This document shows, in pieces, positions 18,301 to 26,400 of a DNA stretch of 42,447 bases (its first letter is position 1; each line of letters starts with the position of its first letter). Position numbers and translations under genes: made by a program. The notes under the pieces were generated by a model that was given only the letters and a program-made list of their open reading frames with translations, did not search any database and had not been told where the DNA came from. The DNA comes from a virus: positions 1-42,447 of IMG/VR virus record IMGVR_UViG_3300031774_000045, one strand, 5' to 3'.

Positions 18301-18889
18301 TCCTCTTGTCTTGATTGAAACACCAACGTTCACCAAAGAATCAAATTCTGTGACTACATATGAAGGGGATTCTGGAATTATTGTTGGCGTAACTACTACT
18401 AGTGTAGGTGTAGCGACTGGTATCATCTTAGATCTCTATATTCCAGAAGATTCTTTCTTTAGAGACACTACAGTTGTTGGATTGACAACCATTAGTGGAA
18501 TTCAAACTGGTTATTATCTCTCAGTTTATAATTCAAACGTTGGTGATAGTGTTACTTCATTGGACAGTACAGGTGCTCAAGTTGGAGTCGGAACAACATG
18601 TTTAGATAATATATATGAAGTGATCTCTGTTTCTATTGGTCAAACTAATGCTCCAGGAATTGGACTTACATATGTTGCTAAGGCAACTGTTAGTGTATCT
18701 GATTACAATGGTCTTTCTGGAATTGGCAATAGCAACTACTATGGAAACTATAGTTGGGGAAGAATTACCCTACCATCAAGATCCAAATCTAAAGAATATA
18801 ATGCATATTTGAATTCTGGATCTGTTGGAATAACTACAGGAACTATTGTTCAAAGAACTAATACTCTCAAGTATTTAAATTATACCTAA
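6344..18889 (+). CDS. 7: giant gp7-like baseplate wedge protein, 4181 aa
   Basis: One uninterrupted frame of 12.5 kb. The N-terminal ~260 residues resemble the C-terminal third of T4 gp7. KDFYSSKGTDESFQILFGAL plus YNEKVKIV (about 193-221) aligns with the T4 YSTKG..S..FLF..LYNEEVEI stretch, and gene 7 is expected between 6 and 8. An RG-G-H module is inserted into this domain (about 74-150). The rest is a mosaic of beta-rich modules: HG-x-TGD segments (about 585, 824, 932, 1684, 1846, 2973), GSGY..P repeats (about 1056-1156, 3936-3996), RG-GT-H modules (about 1571-1626, 3106-3158) and a YHYH-like domain (about 1240-1340). There is no enzymatic motif. In T4, gp7 starts wedge assembly; here the long arm probably also projects as a fibre. 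T4 gp7 is 1032 residues, so this is about four times longer. The gp7 identity is inferred from a short homology plus order. Confidence 0.75.
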   Translation: MSDKRIQFNTIINNQLPPYIKEEFPLVADFLSQYYIAQEFKGSSIDLIQNIDQYIKLDESTSLVESSVLYSDIDLDDTTITIDISKTPGGTKSFPNSYGLIQIDNEIITYTGKTVDSFTGCIRGFSGVTSIDAEVEFSSTEADSHAAGTTITNLSDLFLKKFLLKTKIQLIPGIENRELDSKVNQNILIKQFKDFYSSKGTDESFQILFGALYNEKVKIVRPREHLLRPSDARYRVTNDFVVESVYGNPYDLTNLTLFQKAYNGINPAYGPVASVEKISTYDNSDYYQLKIDGGYDRDITYNGAIYGDFSAHAKTKVIGSVSAGTTTIDVDSTIGFPNSGELYVNYSNSTGIVSYTSKTNNQFIDCTNVTDSIADTSYIGINTYASATTGFGTEISVRITSVIDSLTLDPDSYFYTKGDNVNIKTLGEENNSIKFKNWLLNVAPSYKVKSLSAISTANKIYALEFDKDHIFYSFDNIKITDENNTIVSGYISEVRSSKKVVVILDTQITVSDSKIYTAKRILSKPNFSNFKGANIFNANVHNTYAQGDTVLISADSLPFFDNSPLNVGSGSISITGTFVGDTFQITSLTDHGFYTGDEVYYAPEKVVVNDTIVDGTSLGIEEGLYFVKRIDSNNIKLSRSRSDIDNSRFITLDTSMVITNNTLCPYKLYGKDLKSQKLLREIRTTEITGKEYKTNPGKIGILVDGVEILNYKSSDLLYYGQVNELLVTSPGNNYDIINVPELTVNDRSGIGVTAHPSILGDLKRIDIIDGGFDYLEDPKIDITGGNGVGAQAKVHTKLQTHINEFNSQIASNLVSIGASLSTIGFSTYHKFRNGEQVIYQTNAQTAVGGLSTGAKYNVGVEDPNTVKLYNTFANAISGINTVVLSTYGIGNHNLESVNKKKVIDSVSIVSPGVGYENKKRTCFPVGIVTSKNYINIDNHNYQSGELLKYYNNETGISGISTNTEYYVTAVDENNFQLSEVGASDDREFFYRTNQYINLESQGDGLHSFNYPEISVKVLGNFGVYSTSLTEFEEFKAKIRPVFRGSIQSVHLSSKGSGYGSEQTLNSHRKPNVTINQGTGAILNPIVSNGKIVEVLINNVGSGYYSVPDLVLTGTGTGASFTPIIEDGKIISVKVISKGSGYTPSTTTLLVTTPGSGFIVDPQIQTWNVNNVQKYRDRISADDGFIVESSNPNFDLQYTHLYAPRKLREKIYSINQVGEYLYFAKDLVKSGNVESLSSNHSPIIGWAYDGNPIYGPYAYENATGGSVTLMKSGYSINLKANRPSTSYFPEGFFIEDYEYLNYADDSVLDKNNGRFGITPDYPNGVYAYFSTINPLSADSGGSFSNYRSPVFPYLIGDAFKSKPNPFNFKSSSNQNEFDLNETDYMRNVEYYNIGDGQFYYDYIDLPNNLDQTFTIKSTYSGNIDDVVVNSGGDGYKVNDTLVFDNEDINGNIIGNGAYAKVSKICGKNVDSISVATTSFYGVEFYPGNGKSDYVAYFDSPHNLRNTDRINVSSLSIASSKIGGSYVAGISSNALFLVGLGSSIVGLDVVANTGIVTSINVAGNLTFNAIRENDIIQISDEKLKVLNVNQNASILRVLREIDGTVGVAHTIGETIYENPRKLTINVGFRSDYRYNVNRQLYFNPVESVGLGTISGLGIGVTLSIPNPGVGITEIFVPTKTLYLPSHGFITGQALTYSPNGGDVLEVSPDGISTSVTLSDQSILYVAKVSDDLIGLSTVTVGLGTTGNFVGISTTTSTIGTLFFTGIGTGLNHSFNTRYTPITGQISKNTVTVSTSQTHGLANNDFVNINASPGLTTTHSIKYNDYNRILITNTRSFSGVNTTSNTINIDDHGYKTGQKILHTATTPAGGLVNEKTYYVVVFDSDNIRLSTTLFDAQSQSAKVVNLTSTSSGNISLVNPQIIAYKDSTLNFDLSDSSLSYQFSFNNYPAFDFNLYSDSKFTDLFETTRITNNFEVQKTGTIGVSTDAQISIKVSGDLPEKLFYKLSPVFDNNIPVVKQEVIVDDTFVGFGEIQINNSKYNGNKQIIVDTDKSFTYTLNESPENSSYSAGISSLTYDTDSLFANGPIFDIKLTNKGFGYSDLPNITTINSSIGKNAIVEVKGNTIGRPRSVKVNNVGFNFPSDHTLRPSTILPQIIRVDPLSSFKSIAVSFFGKGYGVAPKLLVFDGKTNEIIPEVDIRYVPRNNVVSIFKNTYGISNVTPKILPIENPNGVPISNIEYNKTTDQVTVTLAVGFSTADSFPIKVNDKVMIENISTGIGTTANGYNSEGYDYSLFTIVAVHENLGGLGATVAYNMGNLLSGSNFPGTFDSANSSGRIIPEKDFPTFDIELIANNFIKGEEVFSNTVLNGVVDDWDPKNQYLKVLSKDTFVTDEKIYGVTSKSQALASNVTQFSSFANLNPSARIENGWQESAGFLNSDIERLQDGLYYQNFSYSLKSKIDYDSWDDVVSTMNHTAGFKKFSDLQLESDSETRMSVGVSTSLTNIEIINHLTGVVDLNCVYDFDLVRENSLIISSRLVSDEIIFENRILNDYLESKGNRVLDIDDFSGTFNSNPRPTPYSEVYRFDKSQVRAQKLFTYVSDKRYYDERQLMIVTIVNDKNQGYLNQYGRVKSTYDIGSFDLVMSGSDGIVNFYPNKFRINDFNISVLAYNVYDSILSVGSTAIGESLVSTSSTVVSTGTTTNIVSLGSTYTTNKVLVEITKDDGEYQFDEINIISNGTDVEMVDYGQLTTDPSIYSISGFGTYYSYIDGSNIKLDFIPAVGVACTINSMQVSIANTETSGIGTITMDRVILETKTTSISASGSPSATVVGSYSDTYDTAYFIVQVADETNIEYQMCEILVIDDDTNAYITEFGNVETSSSLGTFDANRNGTDVELTFTPNPSIDVQVKVYMNAQYHADSDNDVIDFTNGTIESAEGTYTGTESDIKRKFALKHKTYPIFEKYFDGSSSLVNLTTNSVTLNNHYFVTGEKLNYHYAGAGSTQAIQIASTTVPGIGVTDKLPSELYAVKINENTLEFASTAENALKATPVTFDITSVGIGTNHRFVANNQNAKVIVTIDNVIQSPIVGASLTTTLVSGASQVDDLLTFSGITSFFSGDLIKINDEVMKVEGIGIGATNIIRVRRPWMGTEVGVHSSGSTVIKIEGNYNIVGNEINFATAPFGNIPIGSITNPPDERDWTGITTSSSFHGRSFMRSGVPNSSDETYYRNYIFDDISDQFTGSRRDFTLKESGSNIVGIKTENAIILINEIFQDPGVSNDYSLEEISGITTVSFTGTATSAPHDANSTNLPLGGVIVSVSSTEGFGYQPLVSAGGTAEVSTAGTITSISIGYSGSGYRSGIGQTVSVSIQQESLDGTDIVAIGTAIIGTTGSLTGVAVTNSQVFYAPKTITNVGYNSITGMSTVTTSTAHGLSVGNEVVLSGIALTCTYSGSKSIAGFAYSAASGIATVTTSGAHGYSVNQDVIFTGIGMTCAIDPSTTHTYPRTTDPYYTGSRITSIGSSTEFVTNVGVSTVPTFYTSGGTVQGAIIAPRVSDPAAGQATVNLVIDDNTFSVNTGISTRQHFYSRGGKVNKPLKVLFDDPLSYSNIPLIYSSSSVGIGTESKIDIVVGQGSSVIDFEIKNTGYSYGIGDILTVPFGGTTGIPTSAGFNEFQITIKRTFNDKFSGWSIGELQVLDSIEDLFDGETVTFTLKSNQQLVSINSRSGSNVNIEDTLLVFVNNILQIPNEGYVFNGGSLITFTEAPKVDDLCKILFYKGTGSVDVIPTDILETVKVGDNLKIGYDSFIGQPATFQEEARTVTEINSTDFVTTNPYYGPGNTSNETLTRPVVWCRQTEDKIINGKEIGKDRIHYEPRINPFAYLVQSVGIGTTIVSVDNIRPFFNPINENNISLDFQNNVTFISQETQVSASATAVVSGLGTISSIVISDGGIGYSNAPIVIIQNPVGLGTTTRASATASITAGIVTSITMTGPGTGYTSVPLVLIETPTFTKESNSVTTYEGDSGIIVGVTTTSVGVATGIILDLYIPEDSFFRDTTVVGLTTISGIQTGYYLSVYNSNVGDSVTSLDSTGAQVGVGTTCLDNIYEVISVSIGQTNAPGIGLTYVAKATVSVSDYNGLSGIGNSNYYGNYSWGRITLPSRSKSKEYNAYLNSGSVGITTGTIVQRTNTLKYLNYT
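6575..6810 (+). other. RG-G-H module inserted in the gp7-like domain
   Basis: Residues about 74-155 of the giant protein read as a beta-rich unit: ELI-type strand with IDNEIITYTG, then IRGFSGVT and an SHAAGTTI end. The same order of motifs recurs near residues 1571-1626 and 3106-3158, in the DUF4815 giant and at the C-terminus of gp15. Its position inside the gp7 homology suggests insertion into a surface loop. Confidence 0.5.
9509..9830 (+). repeat. GxGY beta-repeat array in the gp7-like giant
   Basis: Three GSGY copies (about residues 1056-1156), each followed by a P-V type strand and a G-rich turn (SSKGSGYGS, NVGSGYYSVPDLV, SKGSGYTPS), are spaced 40-50 residues apart. The unit equals the one expanded in gp14 and seen in gp8. 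Confidence 0.7.
10063..10365 (+). other. YHYH-like domain in the gp7-like giant
   Basis: Around residues 1240-1340 the sequence IIGWAYDGNPIYGPYAY is followed about 70 residues later by LDKNNGRFGITPDYPNGVYA. This is the arrangement of the YHYH domain (DGxPIYGP, then LDxxNG and a Y-x-Y end), found in secreted and phage structural proteins. The final YHYH motif itself is degenerate here (YAYF). Confidence 0.6.
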
Positions 18890-18895
18890 TAAATA
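18888..18895 (+). promoter_or_regulatory. late promoter box AATAAATA (gene 8)
   Basis: AATAAATA begins in the stop region of the giant gene and ends 18 bp before the gene 8 ATG. It matches the T4 late box at 7 of 8 positions and allows gp8 and the following gene to be made independently of the 12.5-kb transcript. Confidence 0.6.
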
Positions 18896-18913
18896 AATAA
18901 AAAACCACCCAAA

Positions 18914-20464
18914 ATGGCCGCAATAATTACTGATCAGATTAGAATATTAAACGCGAAAAATTTTGTATCTGGAGTTAGTACTTCTGCTAACTCTTATTAT
19001 TCTTTTATTGGGTTACCTAACCCTACTGATATCCAATCTGACTGGGATACAAATCCCCCAGCACCCAGAGATAGTTTCAATGAAGAGAATGATATTTGGG
19101 ATACTACTATCGCTCTGAAAAAAATCAACTCTAGTGATGCTAGACAAGTAATTCAGAAAAGAACGTGGATTTCTGGAACAACTTATGATATGTATCGACA
19201 TGATTATAGTAGATCTAATCCAGCGGCTGTAAGTGGATCTACTAATTTATATTCTGCTAGTTTCTTTGTAATGAATAGCGAATATAGAGTATATGAATGT
19301 CTTCAAAATGGAACTAATCCAGAAAATCCAAATGGTAAACCATCTTTGGATGAACCCCTATTTACTGATTTAGAACCAAAATTCGCAGGAACTAGTGGTG
19401 ATGGTTATATTTGGAAGTATTTGTATACTATCAAACCTGGCGAACTTGTAAAATTTGAGTCTACTGATTTTATACCAGTTCCTTTAGATTGGCAGAATAG
19501 TACCGATAATCAAGTTGTTAGAGATAATGCAGTAGATGGATCGATTAAAATTGTAACTATTACCAATAGGGGAGTTGCTGTTGGTGACGCAAATAAGACT
19601 TATACTAGAGTTCCAATCAAAGGTGATGGTGTCGGAGCAGAATGTACTATTGTGGTTGACAATGATCAACAAATAGAGTCAATAACGGTATCCAATCAAG
19701 GTTCTGGATATACTTATGGCAATATTGACCTAGAATCTGGCAATGTTCCAACAGGAACTACTAGTCCAACTTTTGATGTAATTATTTCACCCAAGGGAGG
19801 ACATGGTGCAGATATTTACAGAGAACTTGGTGCTACTAACGTTTTAATGTATTCTAGAATTGAAAATGATAATGAAAATCCAGATTTTATAACTGGCAAT
19901 CAGATTGCAAGGATTGGTATTTTTGAAAACCCACAATCCTTTGGAACCAACACTATACTTACTTTAGATAAAGCAAGTTGTTTGGGTGCAATAAGACTTA
20001 CTGGAGTTGGATATAGTTCTGCTACATTCGCAACAGATTCCCATATAACACAAACTATTTCATCTGGAACTACTGCTATTGGAAGAGTTGTTAGTTATGA
20101 TCAGACGACAGGAGTATTGAAATATTGGCAGGATAGAAGTTTAGCAGGATTTAACACTGTAGGAACTGCACAAACCAATCCAACGTATGGATATCAACTA
20201 CAAGCATTTACTAGCAATCCTACAGCAGGTGGTAGTATAATTATTGATGGTGGATCAGTGAATTTATCTATTAGTACTTCATTTGTAGGTGTATCAACCG
20301 TAATAAATAATAGAACATATTACCTAGGTCAGTCTTTTACAAATGGATTGTCTGATCCAGAAGTCAAAAAACATTCTGGAAATTTAATTTATATTGATAA
20401 TAGACCTTCGATCACTAGGTCGCCAAATCAAAAAGAAGATATTAAAGTCATTTTGCAGTTTTAA
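18914..20464 (+). CDS. 8: gp8, baseplate wedge subunit
   Basis: Two stretches anchor the call. GDGYIWKYLYTIKPGE (about residues 162-177) matches GDGYVWEYLFEIPP of T4 gp8. The C-terminal HSGNLIYIDNRPSI (about 487-500) matches the T4 HSGEMIYMENRPPI end, including the final charged strand. The protein is 516 residues against 334 in T4. The extra length lies in the middle (about 210-330) and includes GxGY-type repeat units (QGSGYTYGNIDLESG). In T4, two gp8 copies bind gp7 in each wedge and help link gp10 and gp53. Here gp8 directly follows the gp7-like giant, preserving the T4 order. Confidence 0.88.
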   Translation: MAAIITDQIRILNAKNFVSGVSTSANSYYSFIGLPNPTDIQSDWDTNPPAPRDSFNEENDIWDTTIALKKINSSDARQVIQKRTWISGTTYDMYRHDYSRSNPAAVSGSTNLYSASFFVMNSEYRVYECLQNGTNPENPNGKPSLDEPLFTDLEPKFAGTSGDGYIWKYLYTIKPGELVKFESTDFIPVPLDWQNSTDNQVVRDNAVDGSIKIVTITNRGVAVGDANKTYTRVPIKGDGVGAECTIVVDNDQQIESITVSNQGSGYTYGNIDLESGNVPTGTTSPTFDVIISPKGGHGADIYRELGATNVLMYSRIENDNENPDFITGNQIARIGIFENPQSFGTNTILTLDKASCLGAIRLTGVGYSSATFATDSHITQTISSGTTAIGRVVSYDQTTGVLKYWQDRSLAGFNTVGTAQTNPTYGYQLQAFTSNPTAGGSIIIDGGSVNLSISTSFVGVSTVINNRTYYLGQSFTNGLSDPEVKKHSGNLIYIDNRPSITRSPNQKEDIKVILQF

Positions 20465-20470
20465 AGAATT

Positions 20471-23400
20471 ATGTCTCAGCAAACAAATTTAAACGTAGCT
20501 CCATATTTTGATGATTTTGATGCAAATGATGATTATTATAAGATTTTATTTAAACCCGGATACCCTATACAGGCAAGAGAATTAACTGGTTTGCAATCAT
20601 TAATGCAAAACCAGATTGAGAAATTTGGTCAGCATTTTTTCAAAGAGGGTGCTAAGGTAATTCCCGGCAATACCAGTTATAATCCAGCATATAGTGCAGT
20701 TGAATTAAATAATAATTTCTTAGGAGTCCCTGTCTCTGCATATGCAGAAAGTTTAGTTGGGATGACTATTAATGGAGAATCGTCAGGAGTTACTGCTATA
20801 GTTGATAGTGTATTATTGCCTTCAGATTCTGAAAGGGGAAATTTAACTCTTTATATTAACTATATTGGGTCAAATACTCAAGATAATGAATCTGAAACTT
20901 TTTCTGATGGTGAAAATTTAACATCAAATGCTGCAATTGATACTACATTACTTGGAAATGCTAATATTGAAGCAGGATCACCCTTTGCATCTACTATCTC
21001 CAGCGATGCAGCTTCTGTTGGAACAAATTTCACCGTTCTAGAGGGTGTTTATTTTTTCAGAGGTCAATTTGTTAATATAAAAGAAGAAAAATTAATATTA
21101 TCCCAATATGATACCAATACCAATGCAAGAGTTGGATTTTTTATTAGTGAAGAAATTATCAACTCAGATTTGGATGAAAGTTTAACTGATAATTCTCAAG
21201 GATATAATAATTATGCTGCTCCAGGAGCAGATAGAATGAAGATTACTGTAAGATTATTTAAAAAAGATCTTACAGATTTTGATGATACTAATTTTGTTGA
21301 ACTTGCTAAAATCCAAGATGGCAACATAAGAATACAACCATTAACGACTGATAAGAGTATTCTTGCAGATGAATTGGCAAAGAGAACATATGAAGAGTCT
21401 GGTGATTATACTATTTCACCCTTTGAAGTAGCAGTTAAGGATTCTTTGAATGATAATGTAGGAAATGGTGGAATTTATAAGGAAGGTCAATTTACATATA
21501 CGGGATCAACTCCCGATCCAAATTTAGCATTATATAAAATTTCTTCTGGTAAAGCATTTGTAAAAGGATATAGAGTTGAAACCAATGGTACAGTTTACTT
21601 GGATGCAGATAAACCCAGAACAACTAAAACTTTAAAAGATCAGTCTATTGTTTATAATACTGGACCAACTTTTGCCATAAACAATGTTTATGGATCTCCT
21701 AAAATTGGAATTGGCAACACATTTGTATTAAGTTTAAGGAATCAGAGAGTTGGTTCTGCCGCAACTATTGCTGCTGGAAGTGAAATTGGCGTAGCAAGAG
21801 TATATGACTATAGATTAGAATCTGGATCTTATAGTCTTACTAATCAAAACTTAAATAATTGGGGAATTGGTCTATATGATGTTCAATATACAACTGACGT
21901 AACTCTCAATTATCCAGTTACTTTGAGCACTCCTGTTCATATTAAAGGAAAAAACAGTGGTGCTACAGGTTATCTTTTAAATGATGTAAGTGATTCAAAA
22001 AGTATTAAAATTTACAATACTGAAGGATCTTTTATTGTAAATGAATCTTTTATTTTTAATGGACAACCGGTAGGATATGTTGGTGCGGCAATAACTGCCA
22101 ATAATTCATCAAATGTCAAGTCTGTTCATGGGGTTGTTGGTACAGCAGTATCATTTTCTGCCGATATAATTCAATCTGATAGATATATTATTGGTATTGC
22201 TACAGTTAGTGCAGTTGATGCTGGAACTGGAATAAGTACAGTAACTAGTTTAAATCCAATTTTCCCGGGAAACCTAGTAAAAGAGAATGATATTATCAAA
22301 TATACTGATGTCTCTTTGGGAAATCCAGTATTTGCAAGAGTTATTGAAGTTGGAAAGAATTCTGTAAAAGTTGATCAAGTAGAAACTGTTGTAGGAATTA
22401 CTTCTTCAATATTACCCGCATCACAATTGGACATTACAGATTTGACTGTAGTAGCATCTTATCTTGACACTTCTACAGACAATACTCTTTATACACAACT
22501 TCCAAAGAATAATATTTCGGATGTTGATTTAACATCATCAACATTGACCATTAGAAAACAATATACTGTAAATATTGTAAATAATCAGTTATCAGTTGCT
22601 GTAAGTGCAGGAACTGGTGAAGTATTCTTACCTTTTGATGAGGAAAGATATTCTCTTGCAAGAAGTGATGGTTCGTATGAAACATTAACTTCTGATATGT
22701 TTGCTCTTATTGGTGGAGGAGAACAACTACAAATTAATGGTTTAGGTGCAAATGATACTGGTGCCATACTTATTTCTACGTTGAGAAAATCAAATCCAAA
22801 GGCAAAGGGTAAGAAAAAGAATAGAGTTAACTCTATCGTTATAAATGCATCCAAAAATGCTGGATCTGGTATTGGAGCAACTACTTTAGATGATGGATTG
22901 GATTATGGCACATATCCATTTGGAACTAGAGTTCAAGATAGTCATATTTGCTTGAACGTCCCAGATATTGTTGATGTTCTTGCAATTTACGAATCTGCGA
23001 ATACAAGTGATCCAACTCCACCAAAAGTTATTTTAAATTCAATAGTAACTCCTTCTGGTACAACATCAGAAATGATTATTGGAGAGGAGATTCGTGGAGA
23101 ATCTAGTGGTGCGTGTGCAATAATTGCAGAAAAAATATCTTCAGATCAAGTTTCATTTATATACAAAAATAAAAAGACCTTTATTGAAGGGGAAACAATT
23201 ATTTCATATGAATCTGATGCAACTGCTATTGCTCAAACATTAAGTGCAGATAGTTTTGATGTTTCTACCAATTATTCATATAGAACTGGACAAAAAGGTA
23301 CTTTCTATGATTATGGAACCATTATAAGAAAAGATAATATCCAAGAGGCTACTAAGAAACTTGTAGTTTACTATTCGTCGGGATATTATGAATCTTCTGA

Positions 23401-26400
23401 TGATGGAGATATCACAATTACAAATTCATATTCTCAAGGATTTGATTATTCTAATGAGATTAGGAGTATAAACCGTATCAGAAATACTGATATAATTGAT
23501 ATTAGACCAAGAGTTTCTAATTTTATTCCATTATCAACTTCAACTAGGTCTCCTTTTGAATTCCATGGAAGATCCTTTGATGCTTCAGGAAATTCTTCTG
23601 CTAATATTTTAGCATCTGATGAAAGCATTCAGGTTACTTTCTCATTCTTCCTTGGAAGAATTGATAGAATATTCATAACGAAAGATGGTCAGTTCCAAGT
23701 TAAATATGGAACTCCTGCAGAGAGACCAGAAAAACCTATAGTAGTTGATGATGCTTTAGAAATTGCGTCCGTTCAATTACCACCATATCTTTTTAAGACT
23801 ACTGACGCTCAAATTGAATTCTTGGATCATAAGAGATACAAGATGGCAGATATTAGAAAACTTGAAGGTAGAATTAAGAGTTTAGAGTATTACACTGCAC
23901 TTTCATTGCTTGAAACAAATACTGCAAACTTATTTGTTCCAGATAGTGAGGGTCTATCAAGGTTTAAGTCTGGGTTTTTTGTAGATAACTTTACAACATT
24001 TTTAGCACAAGAATCATCGGTATTATATAAGAATAGTATTGATATAAAGAATCAAGAATTAAGGCCTGCTCATTATACTAACGCGATTGATTTGATTCCT
24101 GGTCCTGTTGTTGGATTTGATCCAACAACAGATAGATCAACAAGTCAACCTGAAGGTTTGAATATTAGAAAATCAAACGATATTGTTACTCTTGATTATT
24201 CTGAGACCGAATACTTAGATCAGAACTTTGGGACTAGAGTAGAGAGTGTAACTCCTTTCATTCTAAACTTCTGGAGAGGATCAATTGCACTAACTCCTGC
24301 TTCTGATGTTTGGGTTGATACGGTAAGACTTGAAGCCAAGTTTATTAATGTTGAAGGAAACTATGCAAGAGTTCTGAGAGATGCTGTAGAAAATCTCAAT
24401 GTTGATCCACAAACTGGTTTTGCTCCTACAGTTTGGAATTCTTGGGTAGACAATTGGACTGGTCAGGAAGAAGTTAGAAGAACTGCACAACGAACAACGA
24501 CAAACTGGTTGGGGTGGGGAATCCGATGGGATACAATTCAGGATGAACTTCTTGATGTCGTTGATACTGGAATTTCTAATAGAACTGGATCAAGAAGTCA
24601 ATTTGTTGAACAAATTGATAATACTTCTGTTGGTGATAGAACTGTCAGTAAAGAGGTTATTTCTTTCATGAGGTCGAGAAACATTGCCTTTAGGGGCAAT
24701 GGACTTAAACCAAACACTAGAGTATATGCATTCTTTGATGGAGAACCGATAACCGACTATTGTGTACCAAAACTTCTTGAGATTACAATGGATTCTGGAG
24801 TATTCCAAGTCGGAGAAAATGTAACTGGTAGAGTTATTACCACAGGAGAAAGAACAGATACTGTAGATATTTCTCCAAGAGTTACATTTAGAGTTGCACA
24901 AACAAACCATAGAACTGGTTCTTATGATGCTCCAGTATTAACTTATCCTGAGAATCCATATACAAATTCAATTCTTGAATCTACATATTCTTCAACATCA
25001 ACTATATTGAACGTTGATTGCAATTCTCTTTCAAATATTGCTGAAGGAACTTATACTGGATTTGTTCAACAAGGAATGGTACTTGTAGGAGAAACTAGTG
25101 GAGCAACAGCAACTATTAGTGCTGTTAGATTAGTCTCTGACATAACTGCAACAGTTGCAGGTAGTTTATTCATAGGCGATCCAAATCTACAAGTACATCC
25201 ATTCTTTGAGACTGGAAATAAGTCGTTTACTCTTGTTAATGATGAAGATGGGGATCAAACGGAAGCAACCACTGCAGCAATTGAAAGTTTTGAAGCGGCT
25301 GGAACTCTACATACTGTACAAGAAAATATCATTTCTGTTAGAAATGGTAGGGTGGATACTGTTGAAGATGCACAATCTAGAGACATTAGAAGAGTTGCTG
25401 ATACCCAAGTTTTATCGTCTGAGGTTATCTCATCTAGAACGTGGGTCTTTCCACCACCACCGCCACCACCACCAAGGCGTCCACCGCCACCCCCACCAAG
25501 AAGGGGAGATCCCTTGGCACAATCTTTCTTTGTTGAAGAGTCTGAGGGTATCTTTGTAACCAAGTGTGGAATTTACTTTAATAGTGTTGATGCTGGAGAA
25601 GCACCAGTTGTTTTCCAATTAAGAACATTAGAGTTGGGACTTCCCACACAGAAAGTATTGCCATTCTCTGAAGTATTCTTATATCCAAGTCAAATTACAA
25701 CTTCGGATAATGGATCTGCGATTACATTCTTTGAATTTGACGCACCTGTTTATTTACAAGGTGGAACAGAGTATGCAATGGTTATGCTTTCACATTCTCC
25801 AGACTATAGTGTCTTTATCTCCAGGGTTGGAGAAAATGATTTACAAACACAAACTTTTGTTTCCAATCAACCTACTTTGGGTTCTTTGTTTAAATCGCAA
25901 AATGCTTCTACATGGGAACCAAGTCAGTGGGAAGATCTTAAATTCCAACTTTTCAGAGCAGACTTCTTAGATACCGGAACTATTGATTTTTATAACCCTG
26001 AATTGACTTCAGGTAATAATCAAGTTGCAAAGTTGCTTCCAAATTCTATTGAAATGAATTCAAAAAAAGTAAGAATTAGTCTTGCTTCTACTATTGGCAA
26101 TACTAGTTTGGAATTTGGTAATACTGTTATGCAGTATGGATCTGATGCAACTGGCAATTATGTTGCAAATGCAGGTATAGCAACAGGAGATCTTAATATC
26201 ATTAATGCTGGTATTGGATATACTCCTACATCTGGTCAAGTTACTTTTGGTGGAGTTTCTTTAGAGACTGTAACTGGAAATGGATCTGGTGCTACTGCAA
26301 ACATTACTATTGATAATGGTGTTGCAATTGCAGCAACTATTTCCGCAACAGGTAATGGATATGTTGCAGGTGATGTTTTATCAATTCCAAATATTGGAAC

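Noticed and set aside
25255-25618. Minus-strand frames rich in Gly/Trp opposite the polyproline tract
   Set aside because: Mirror image of CCN codons on the coding strand; no promoter or start context.
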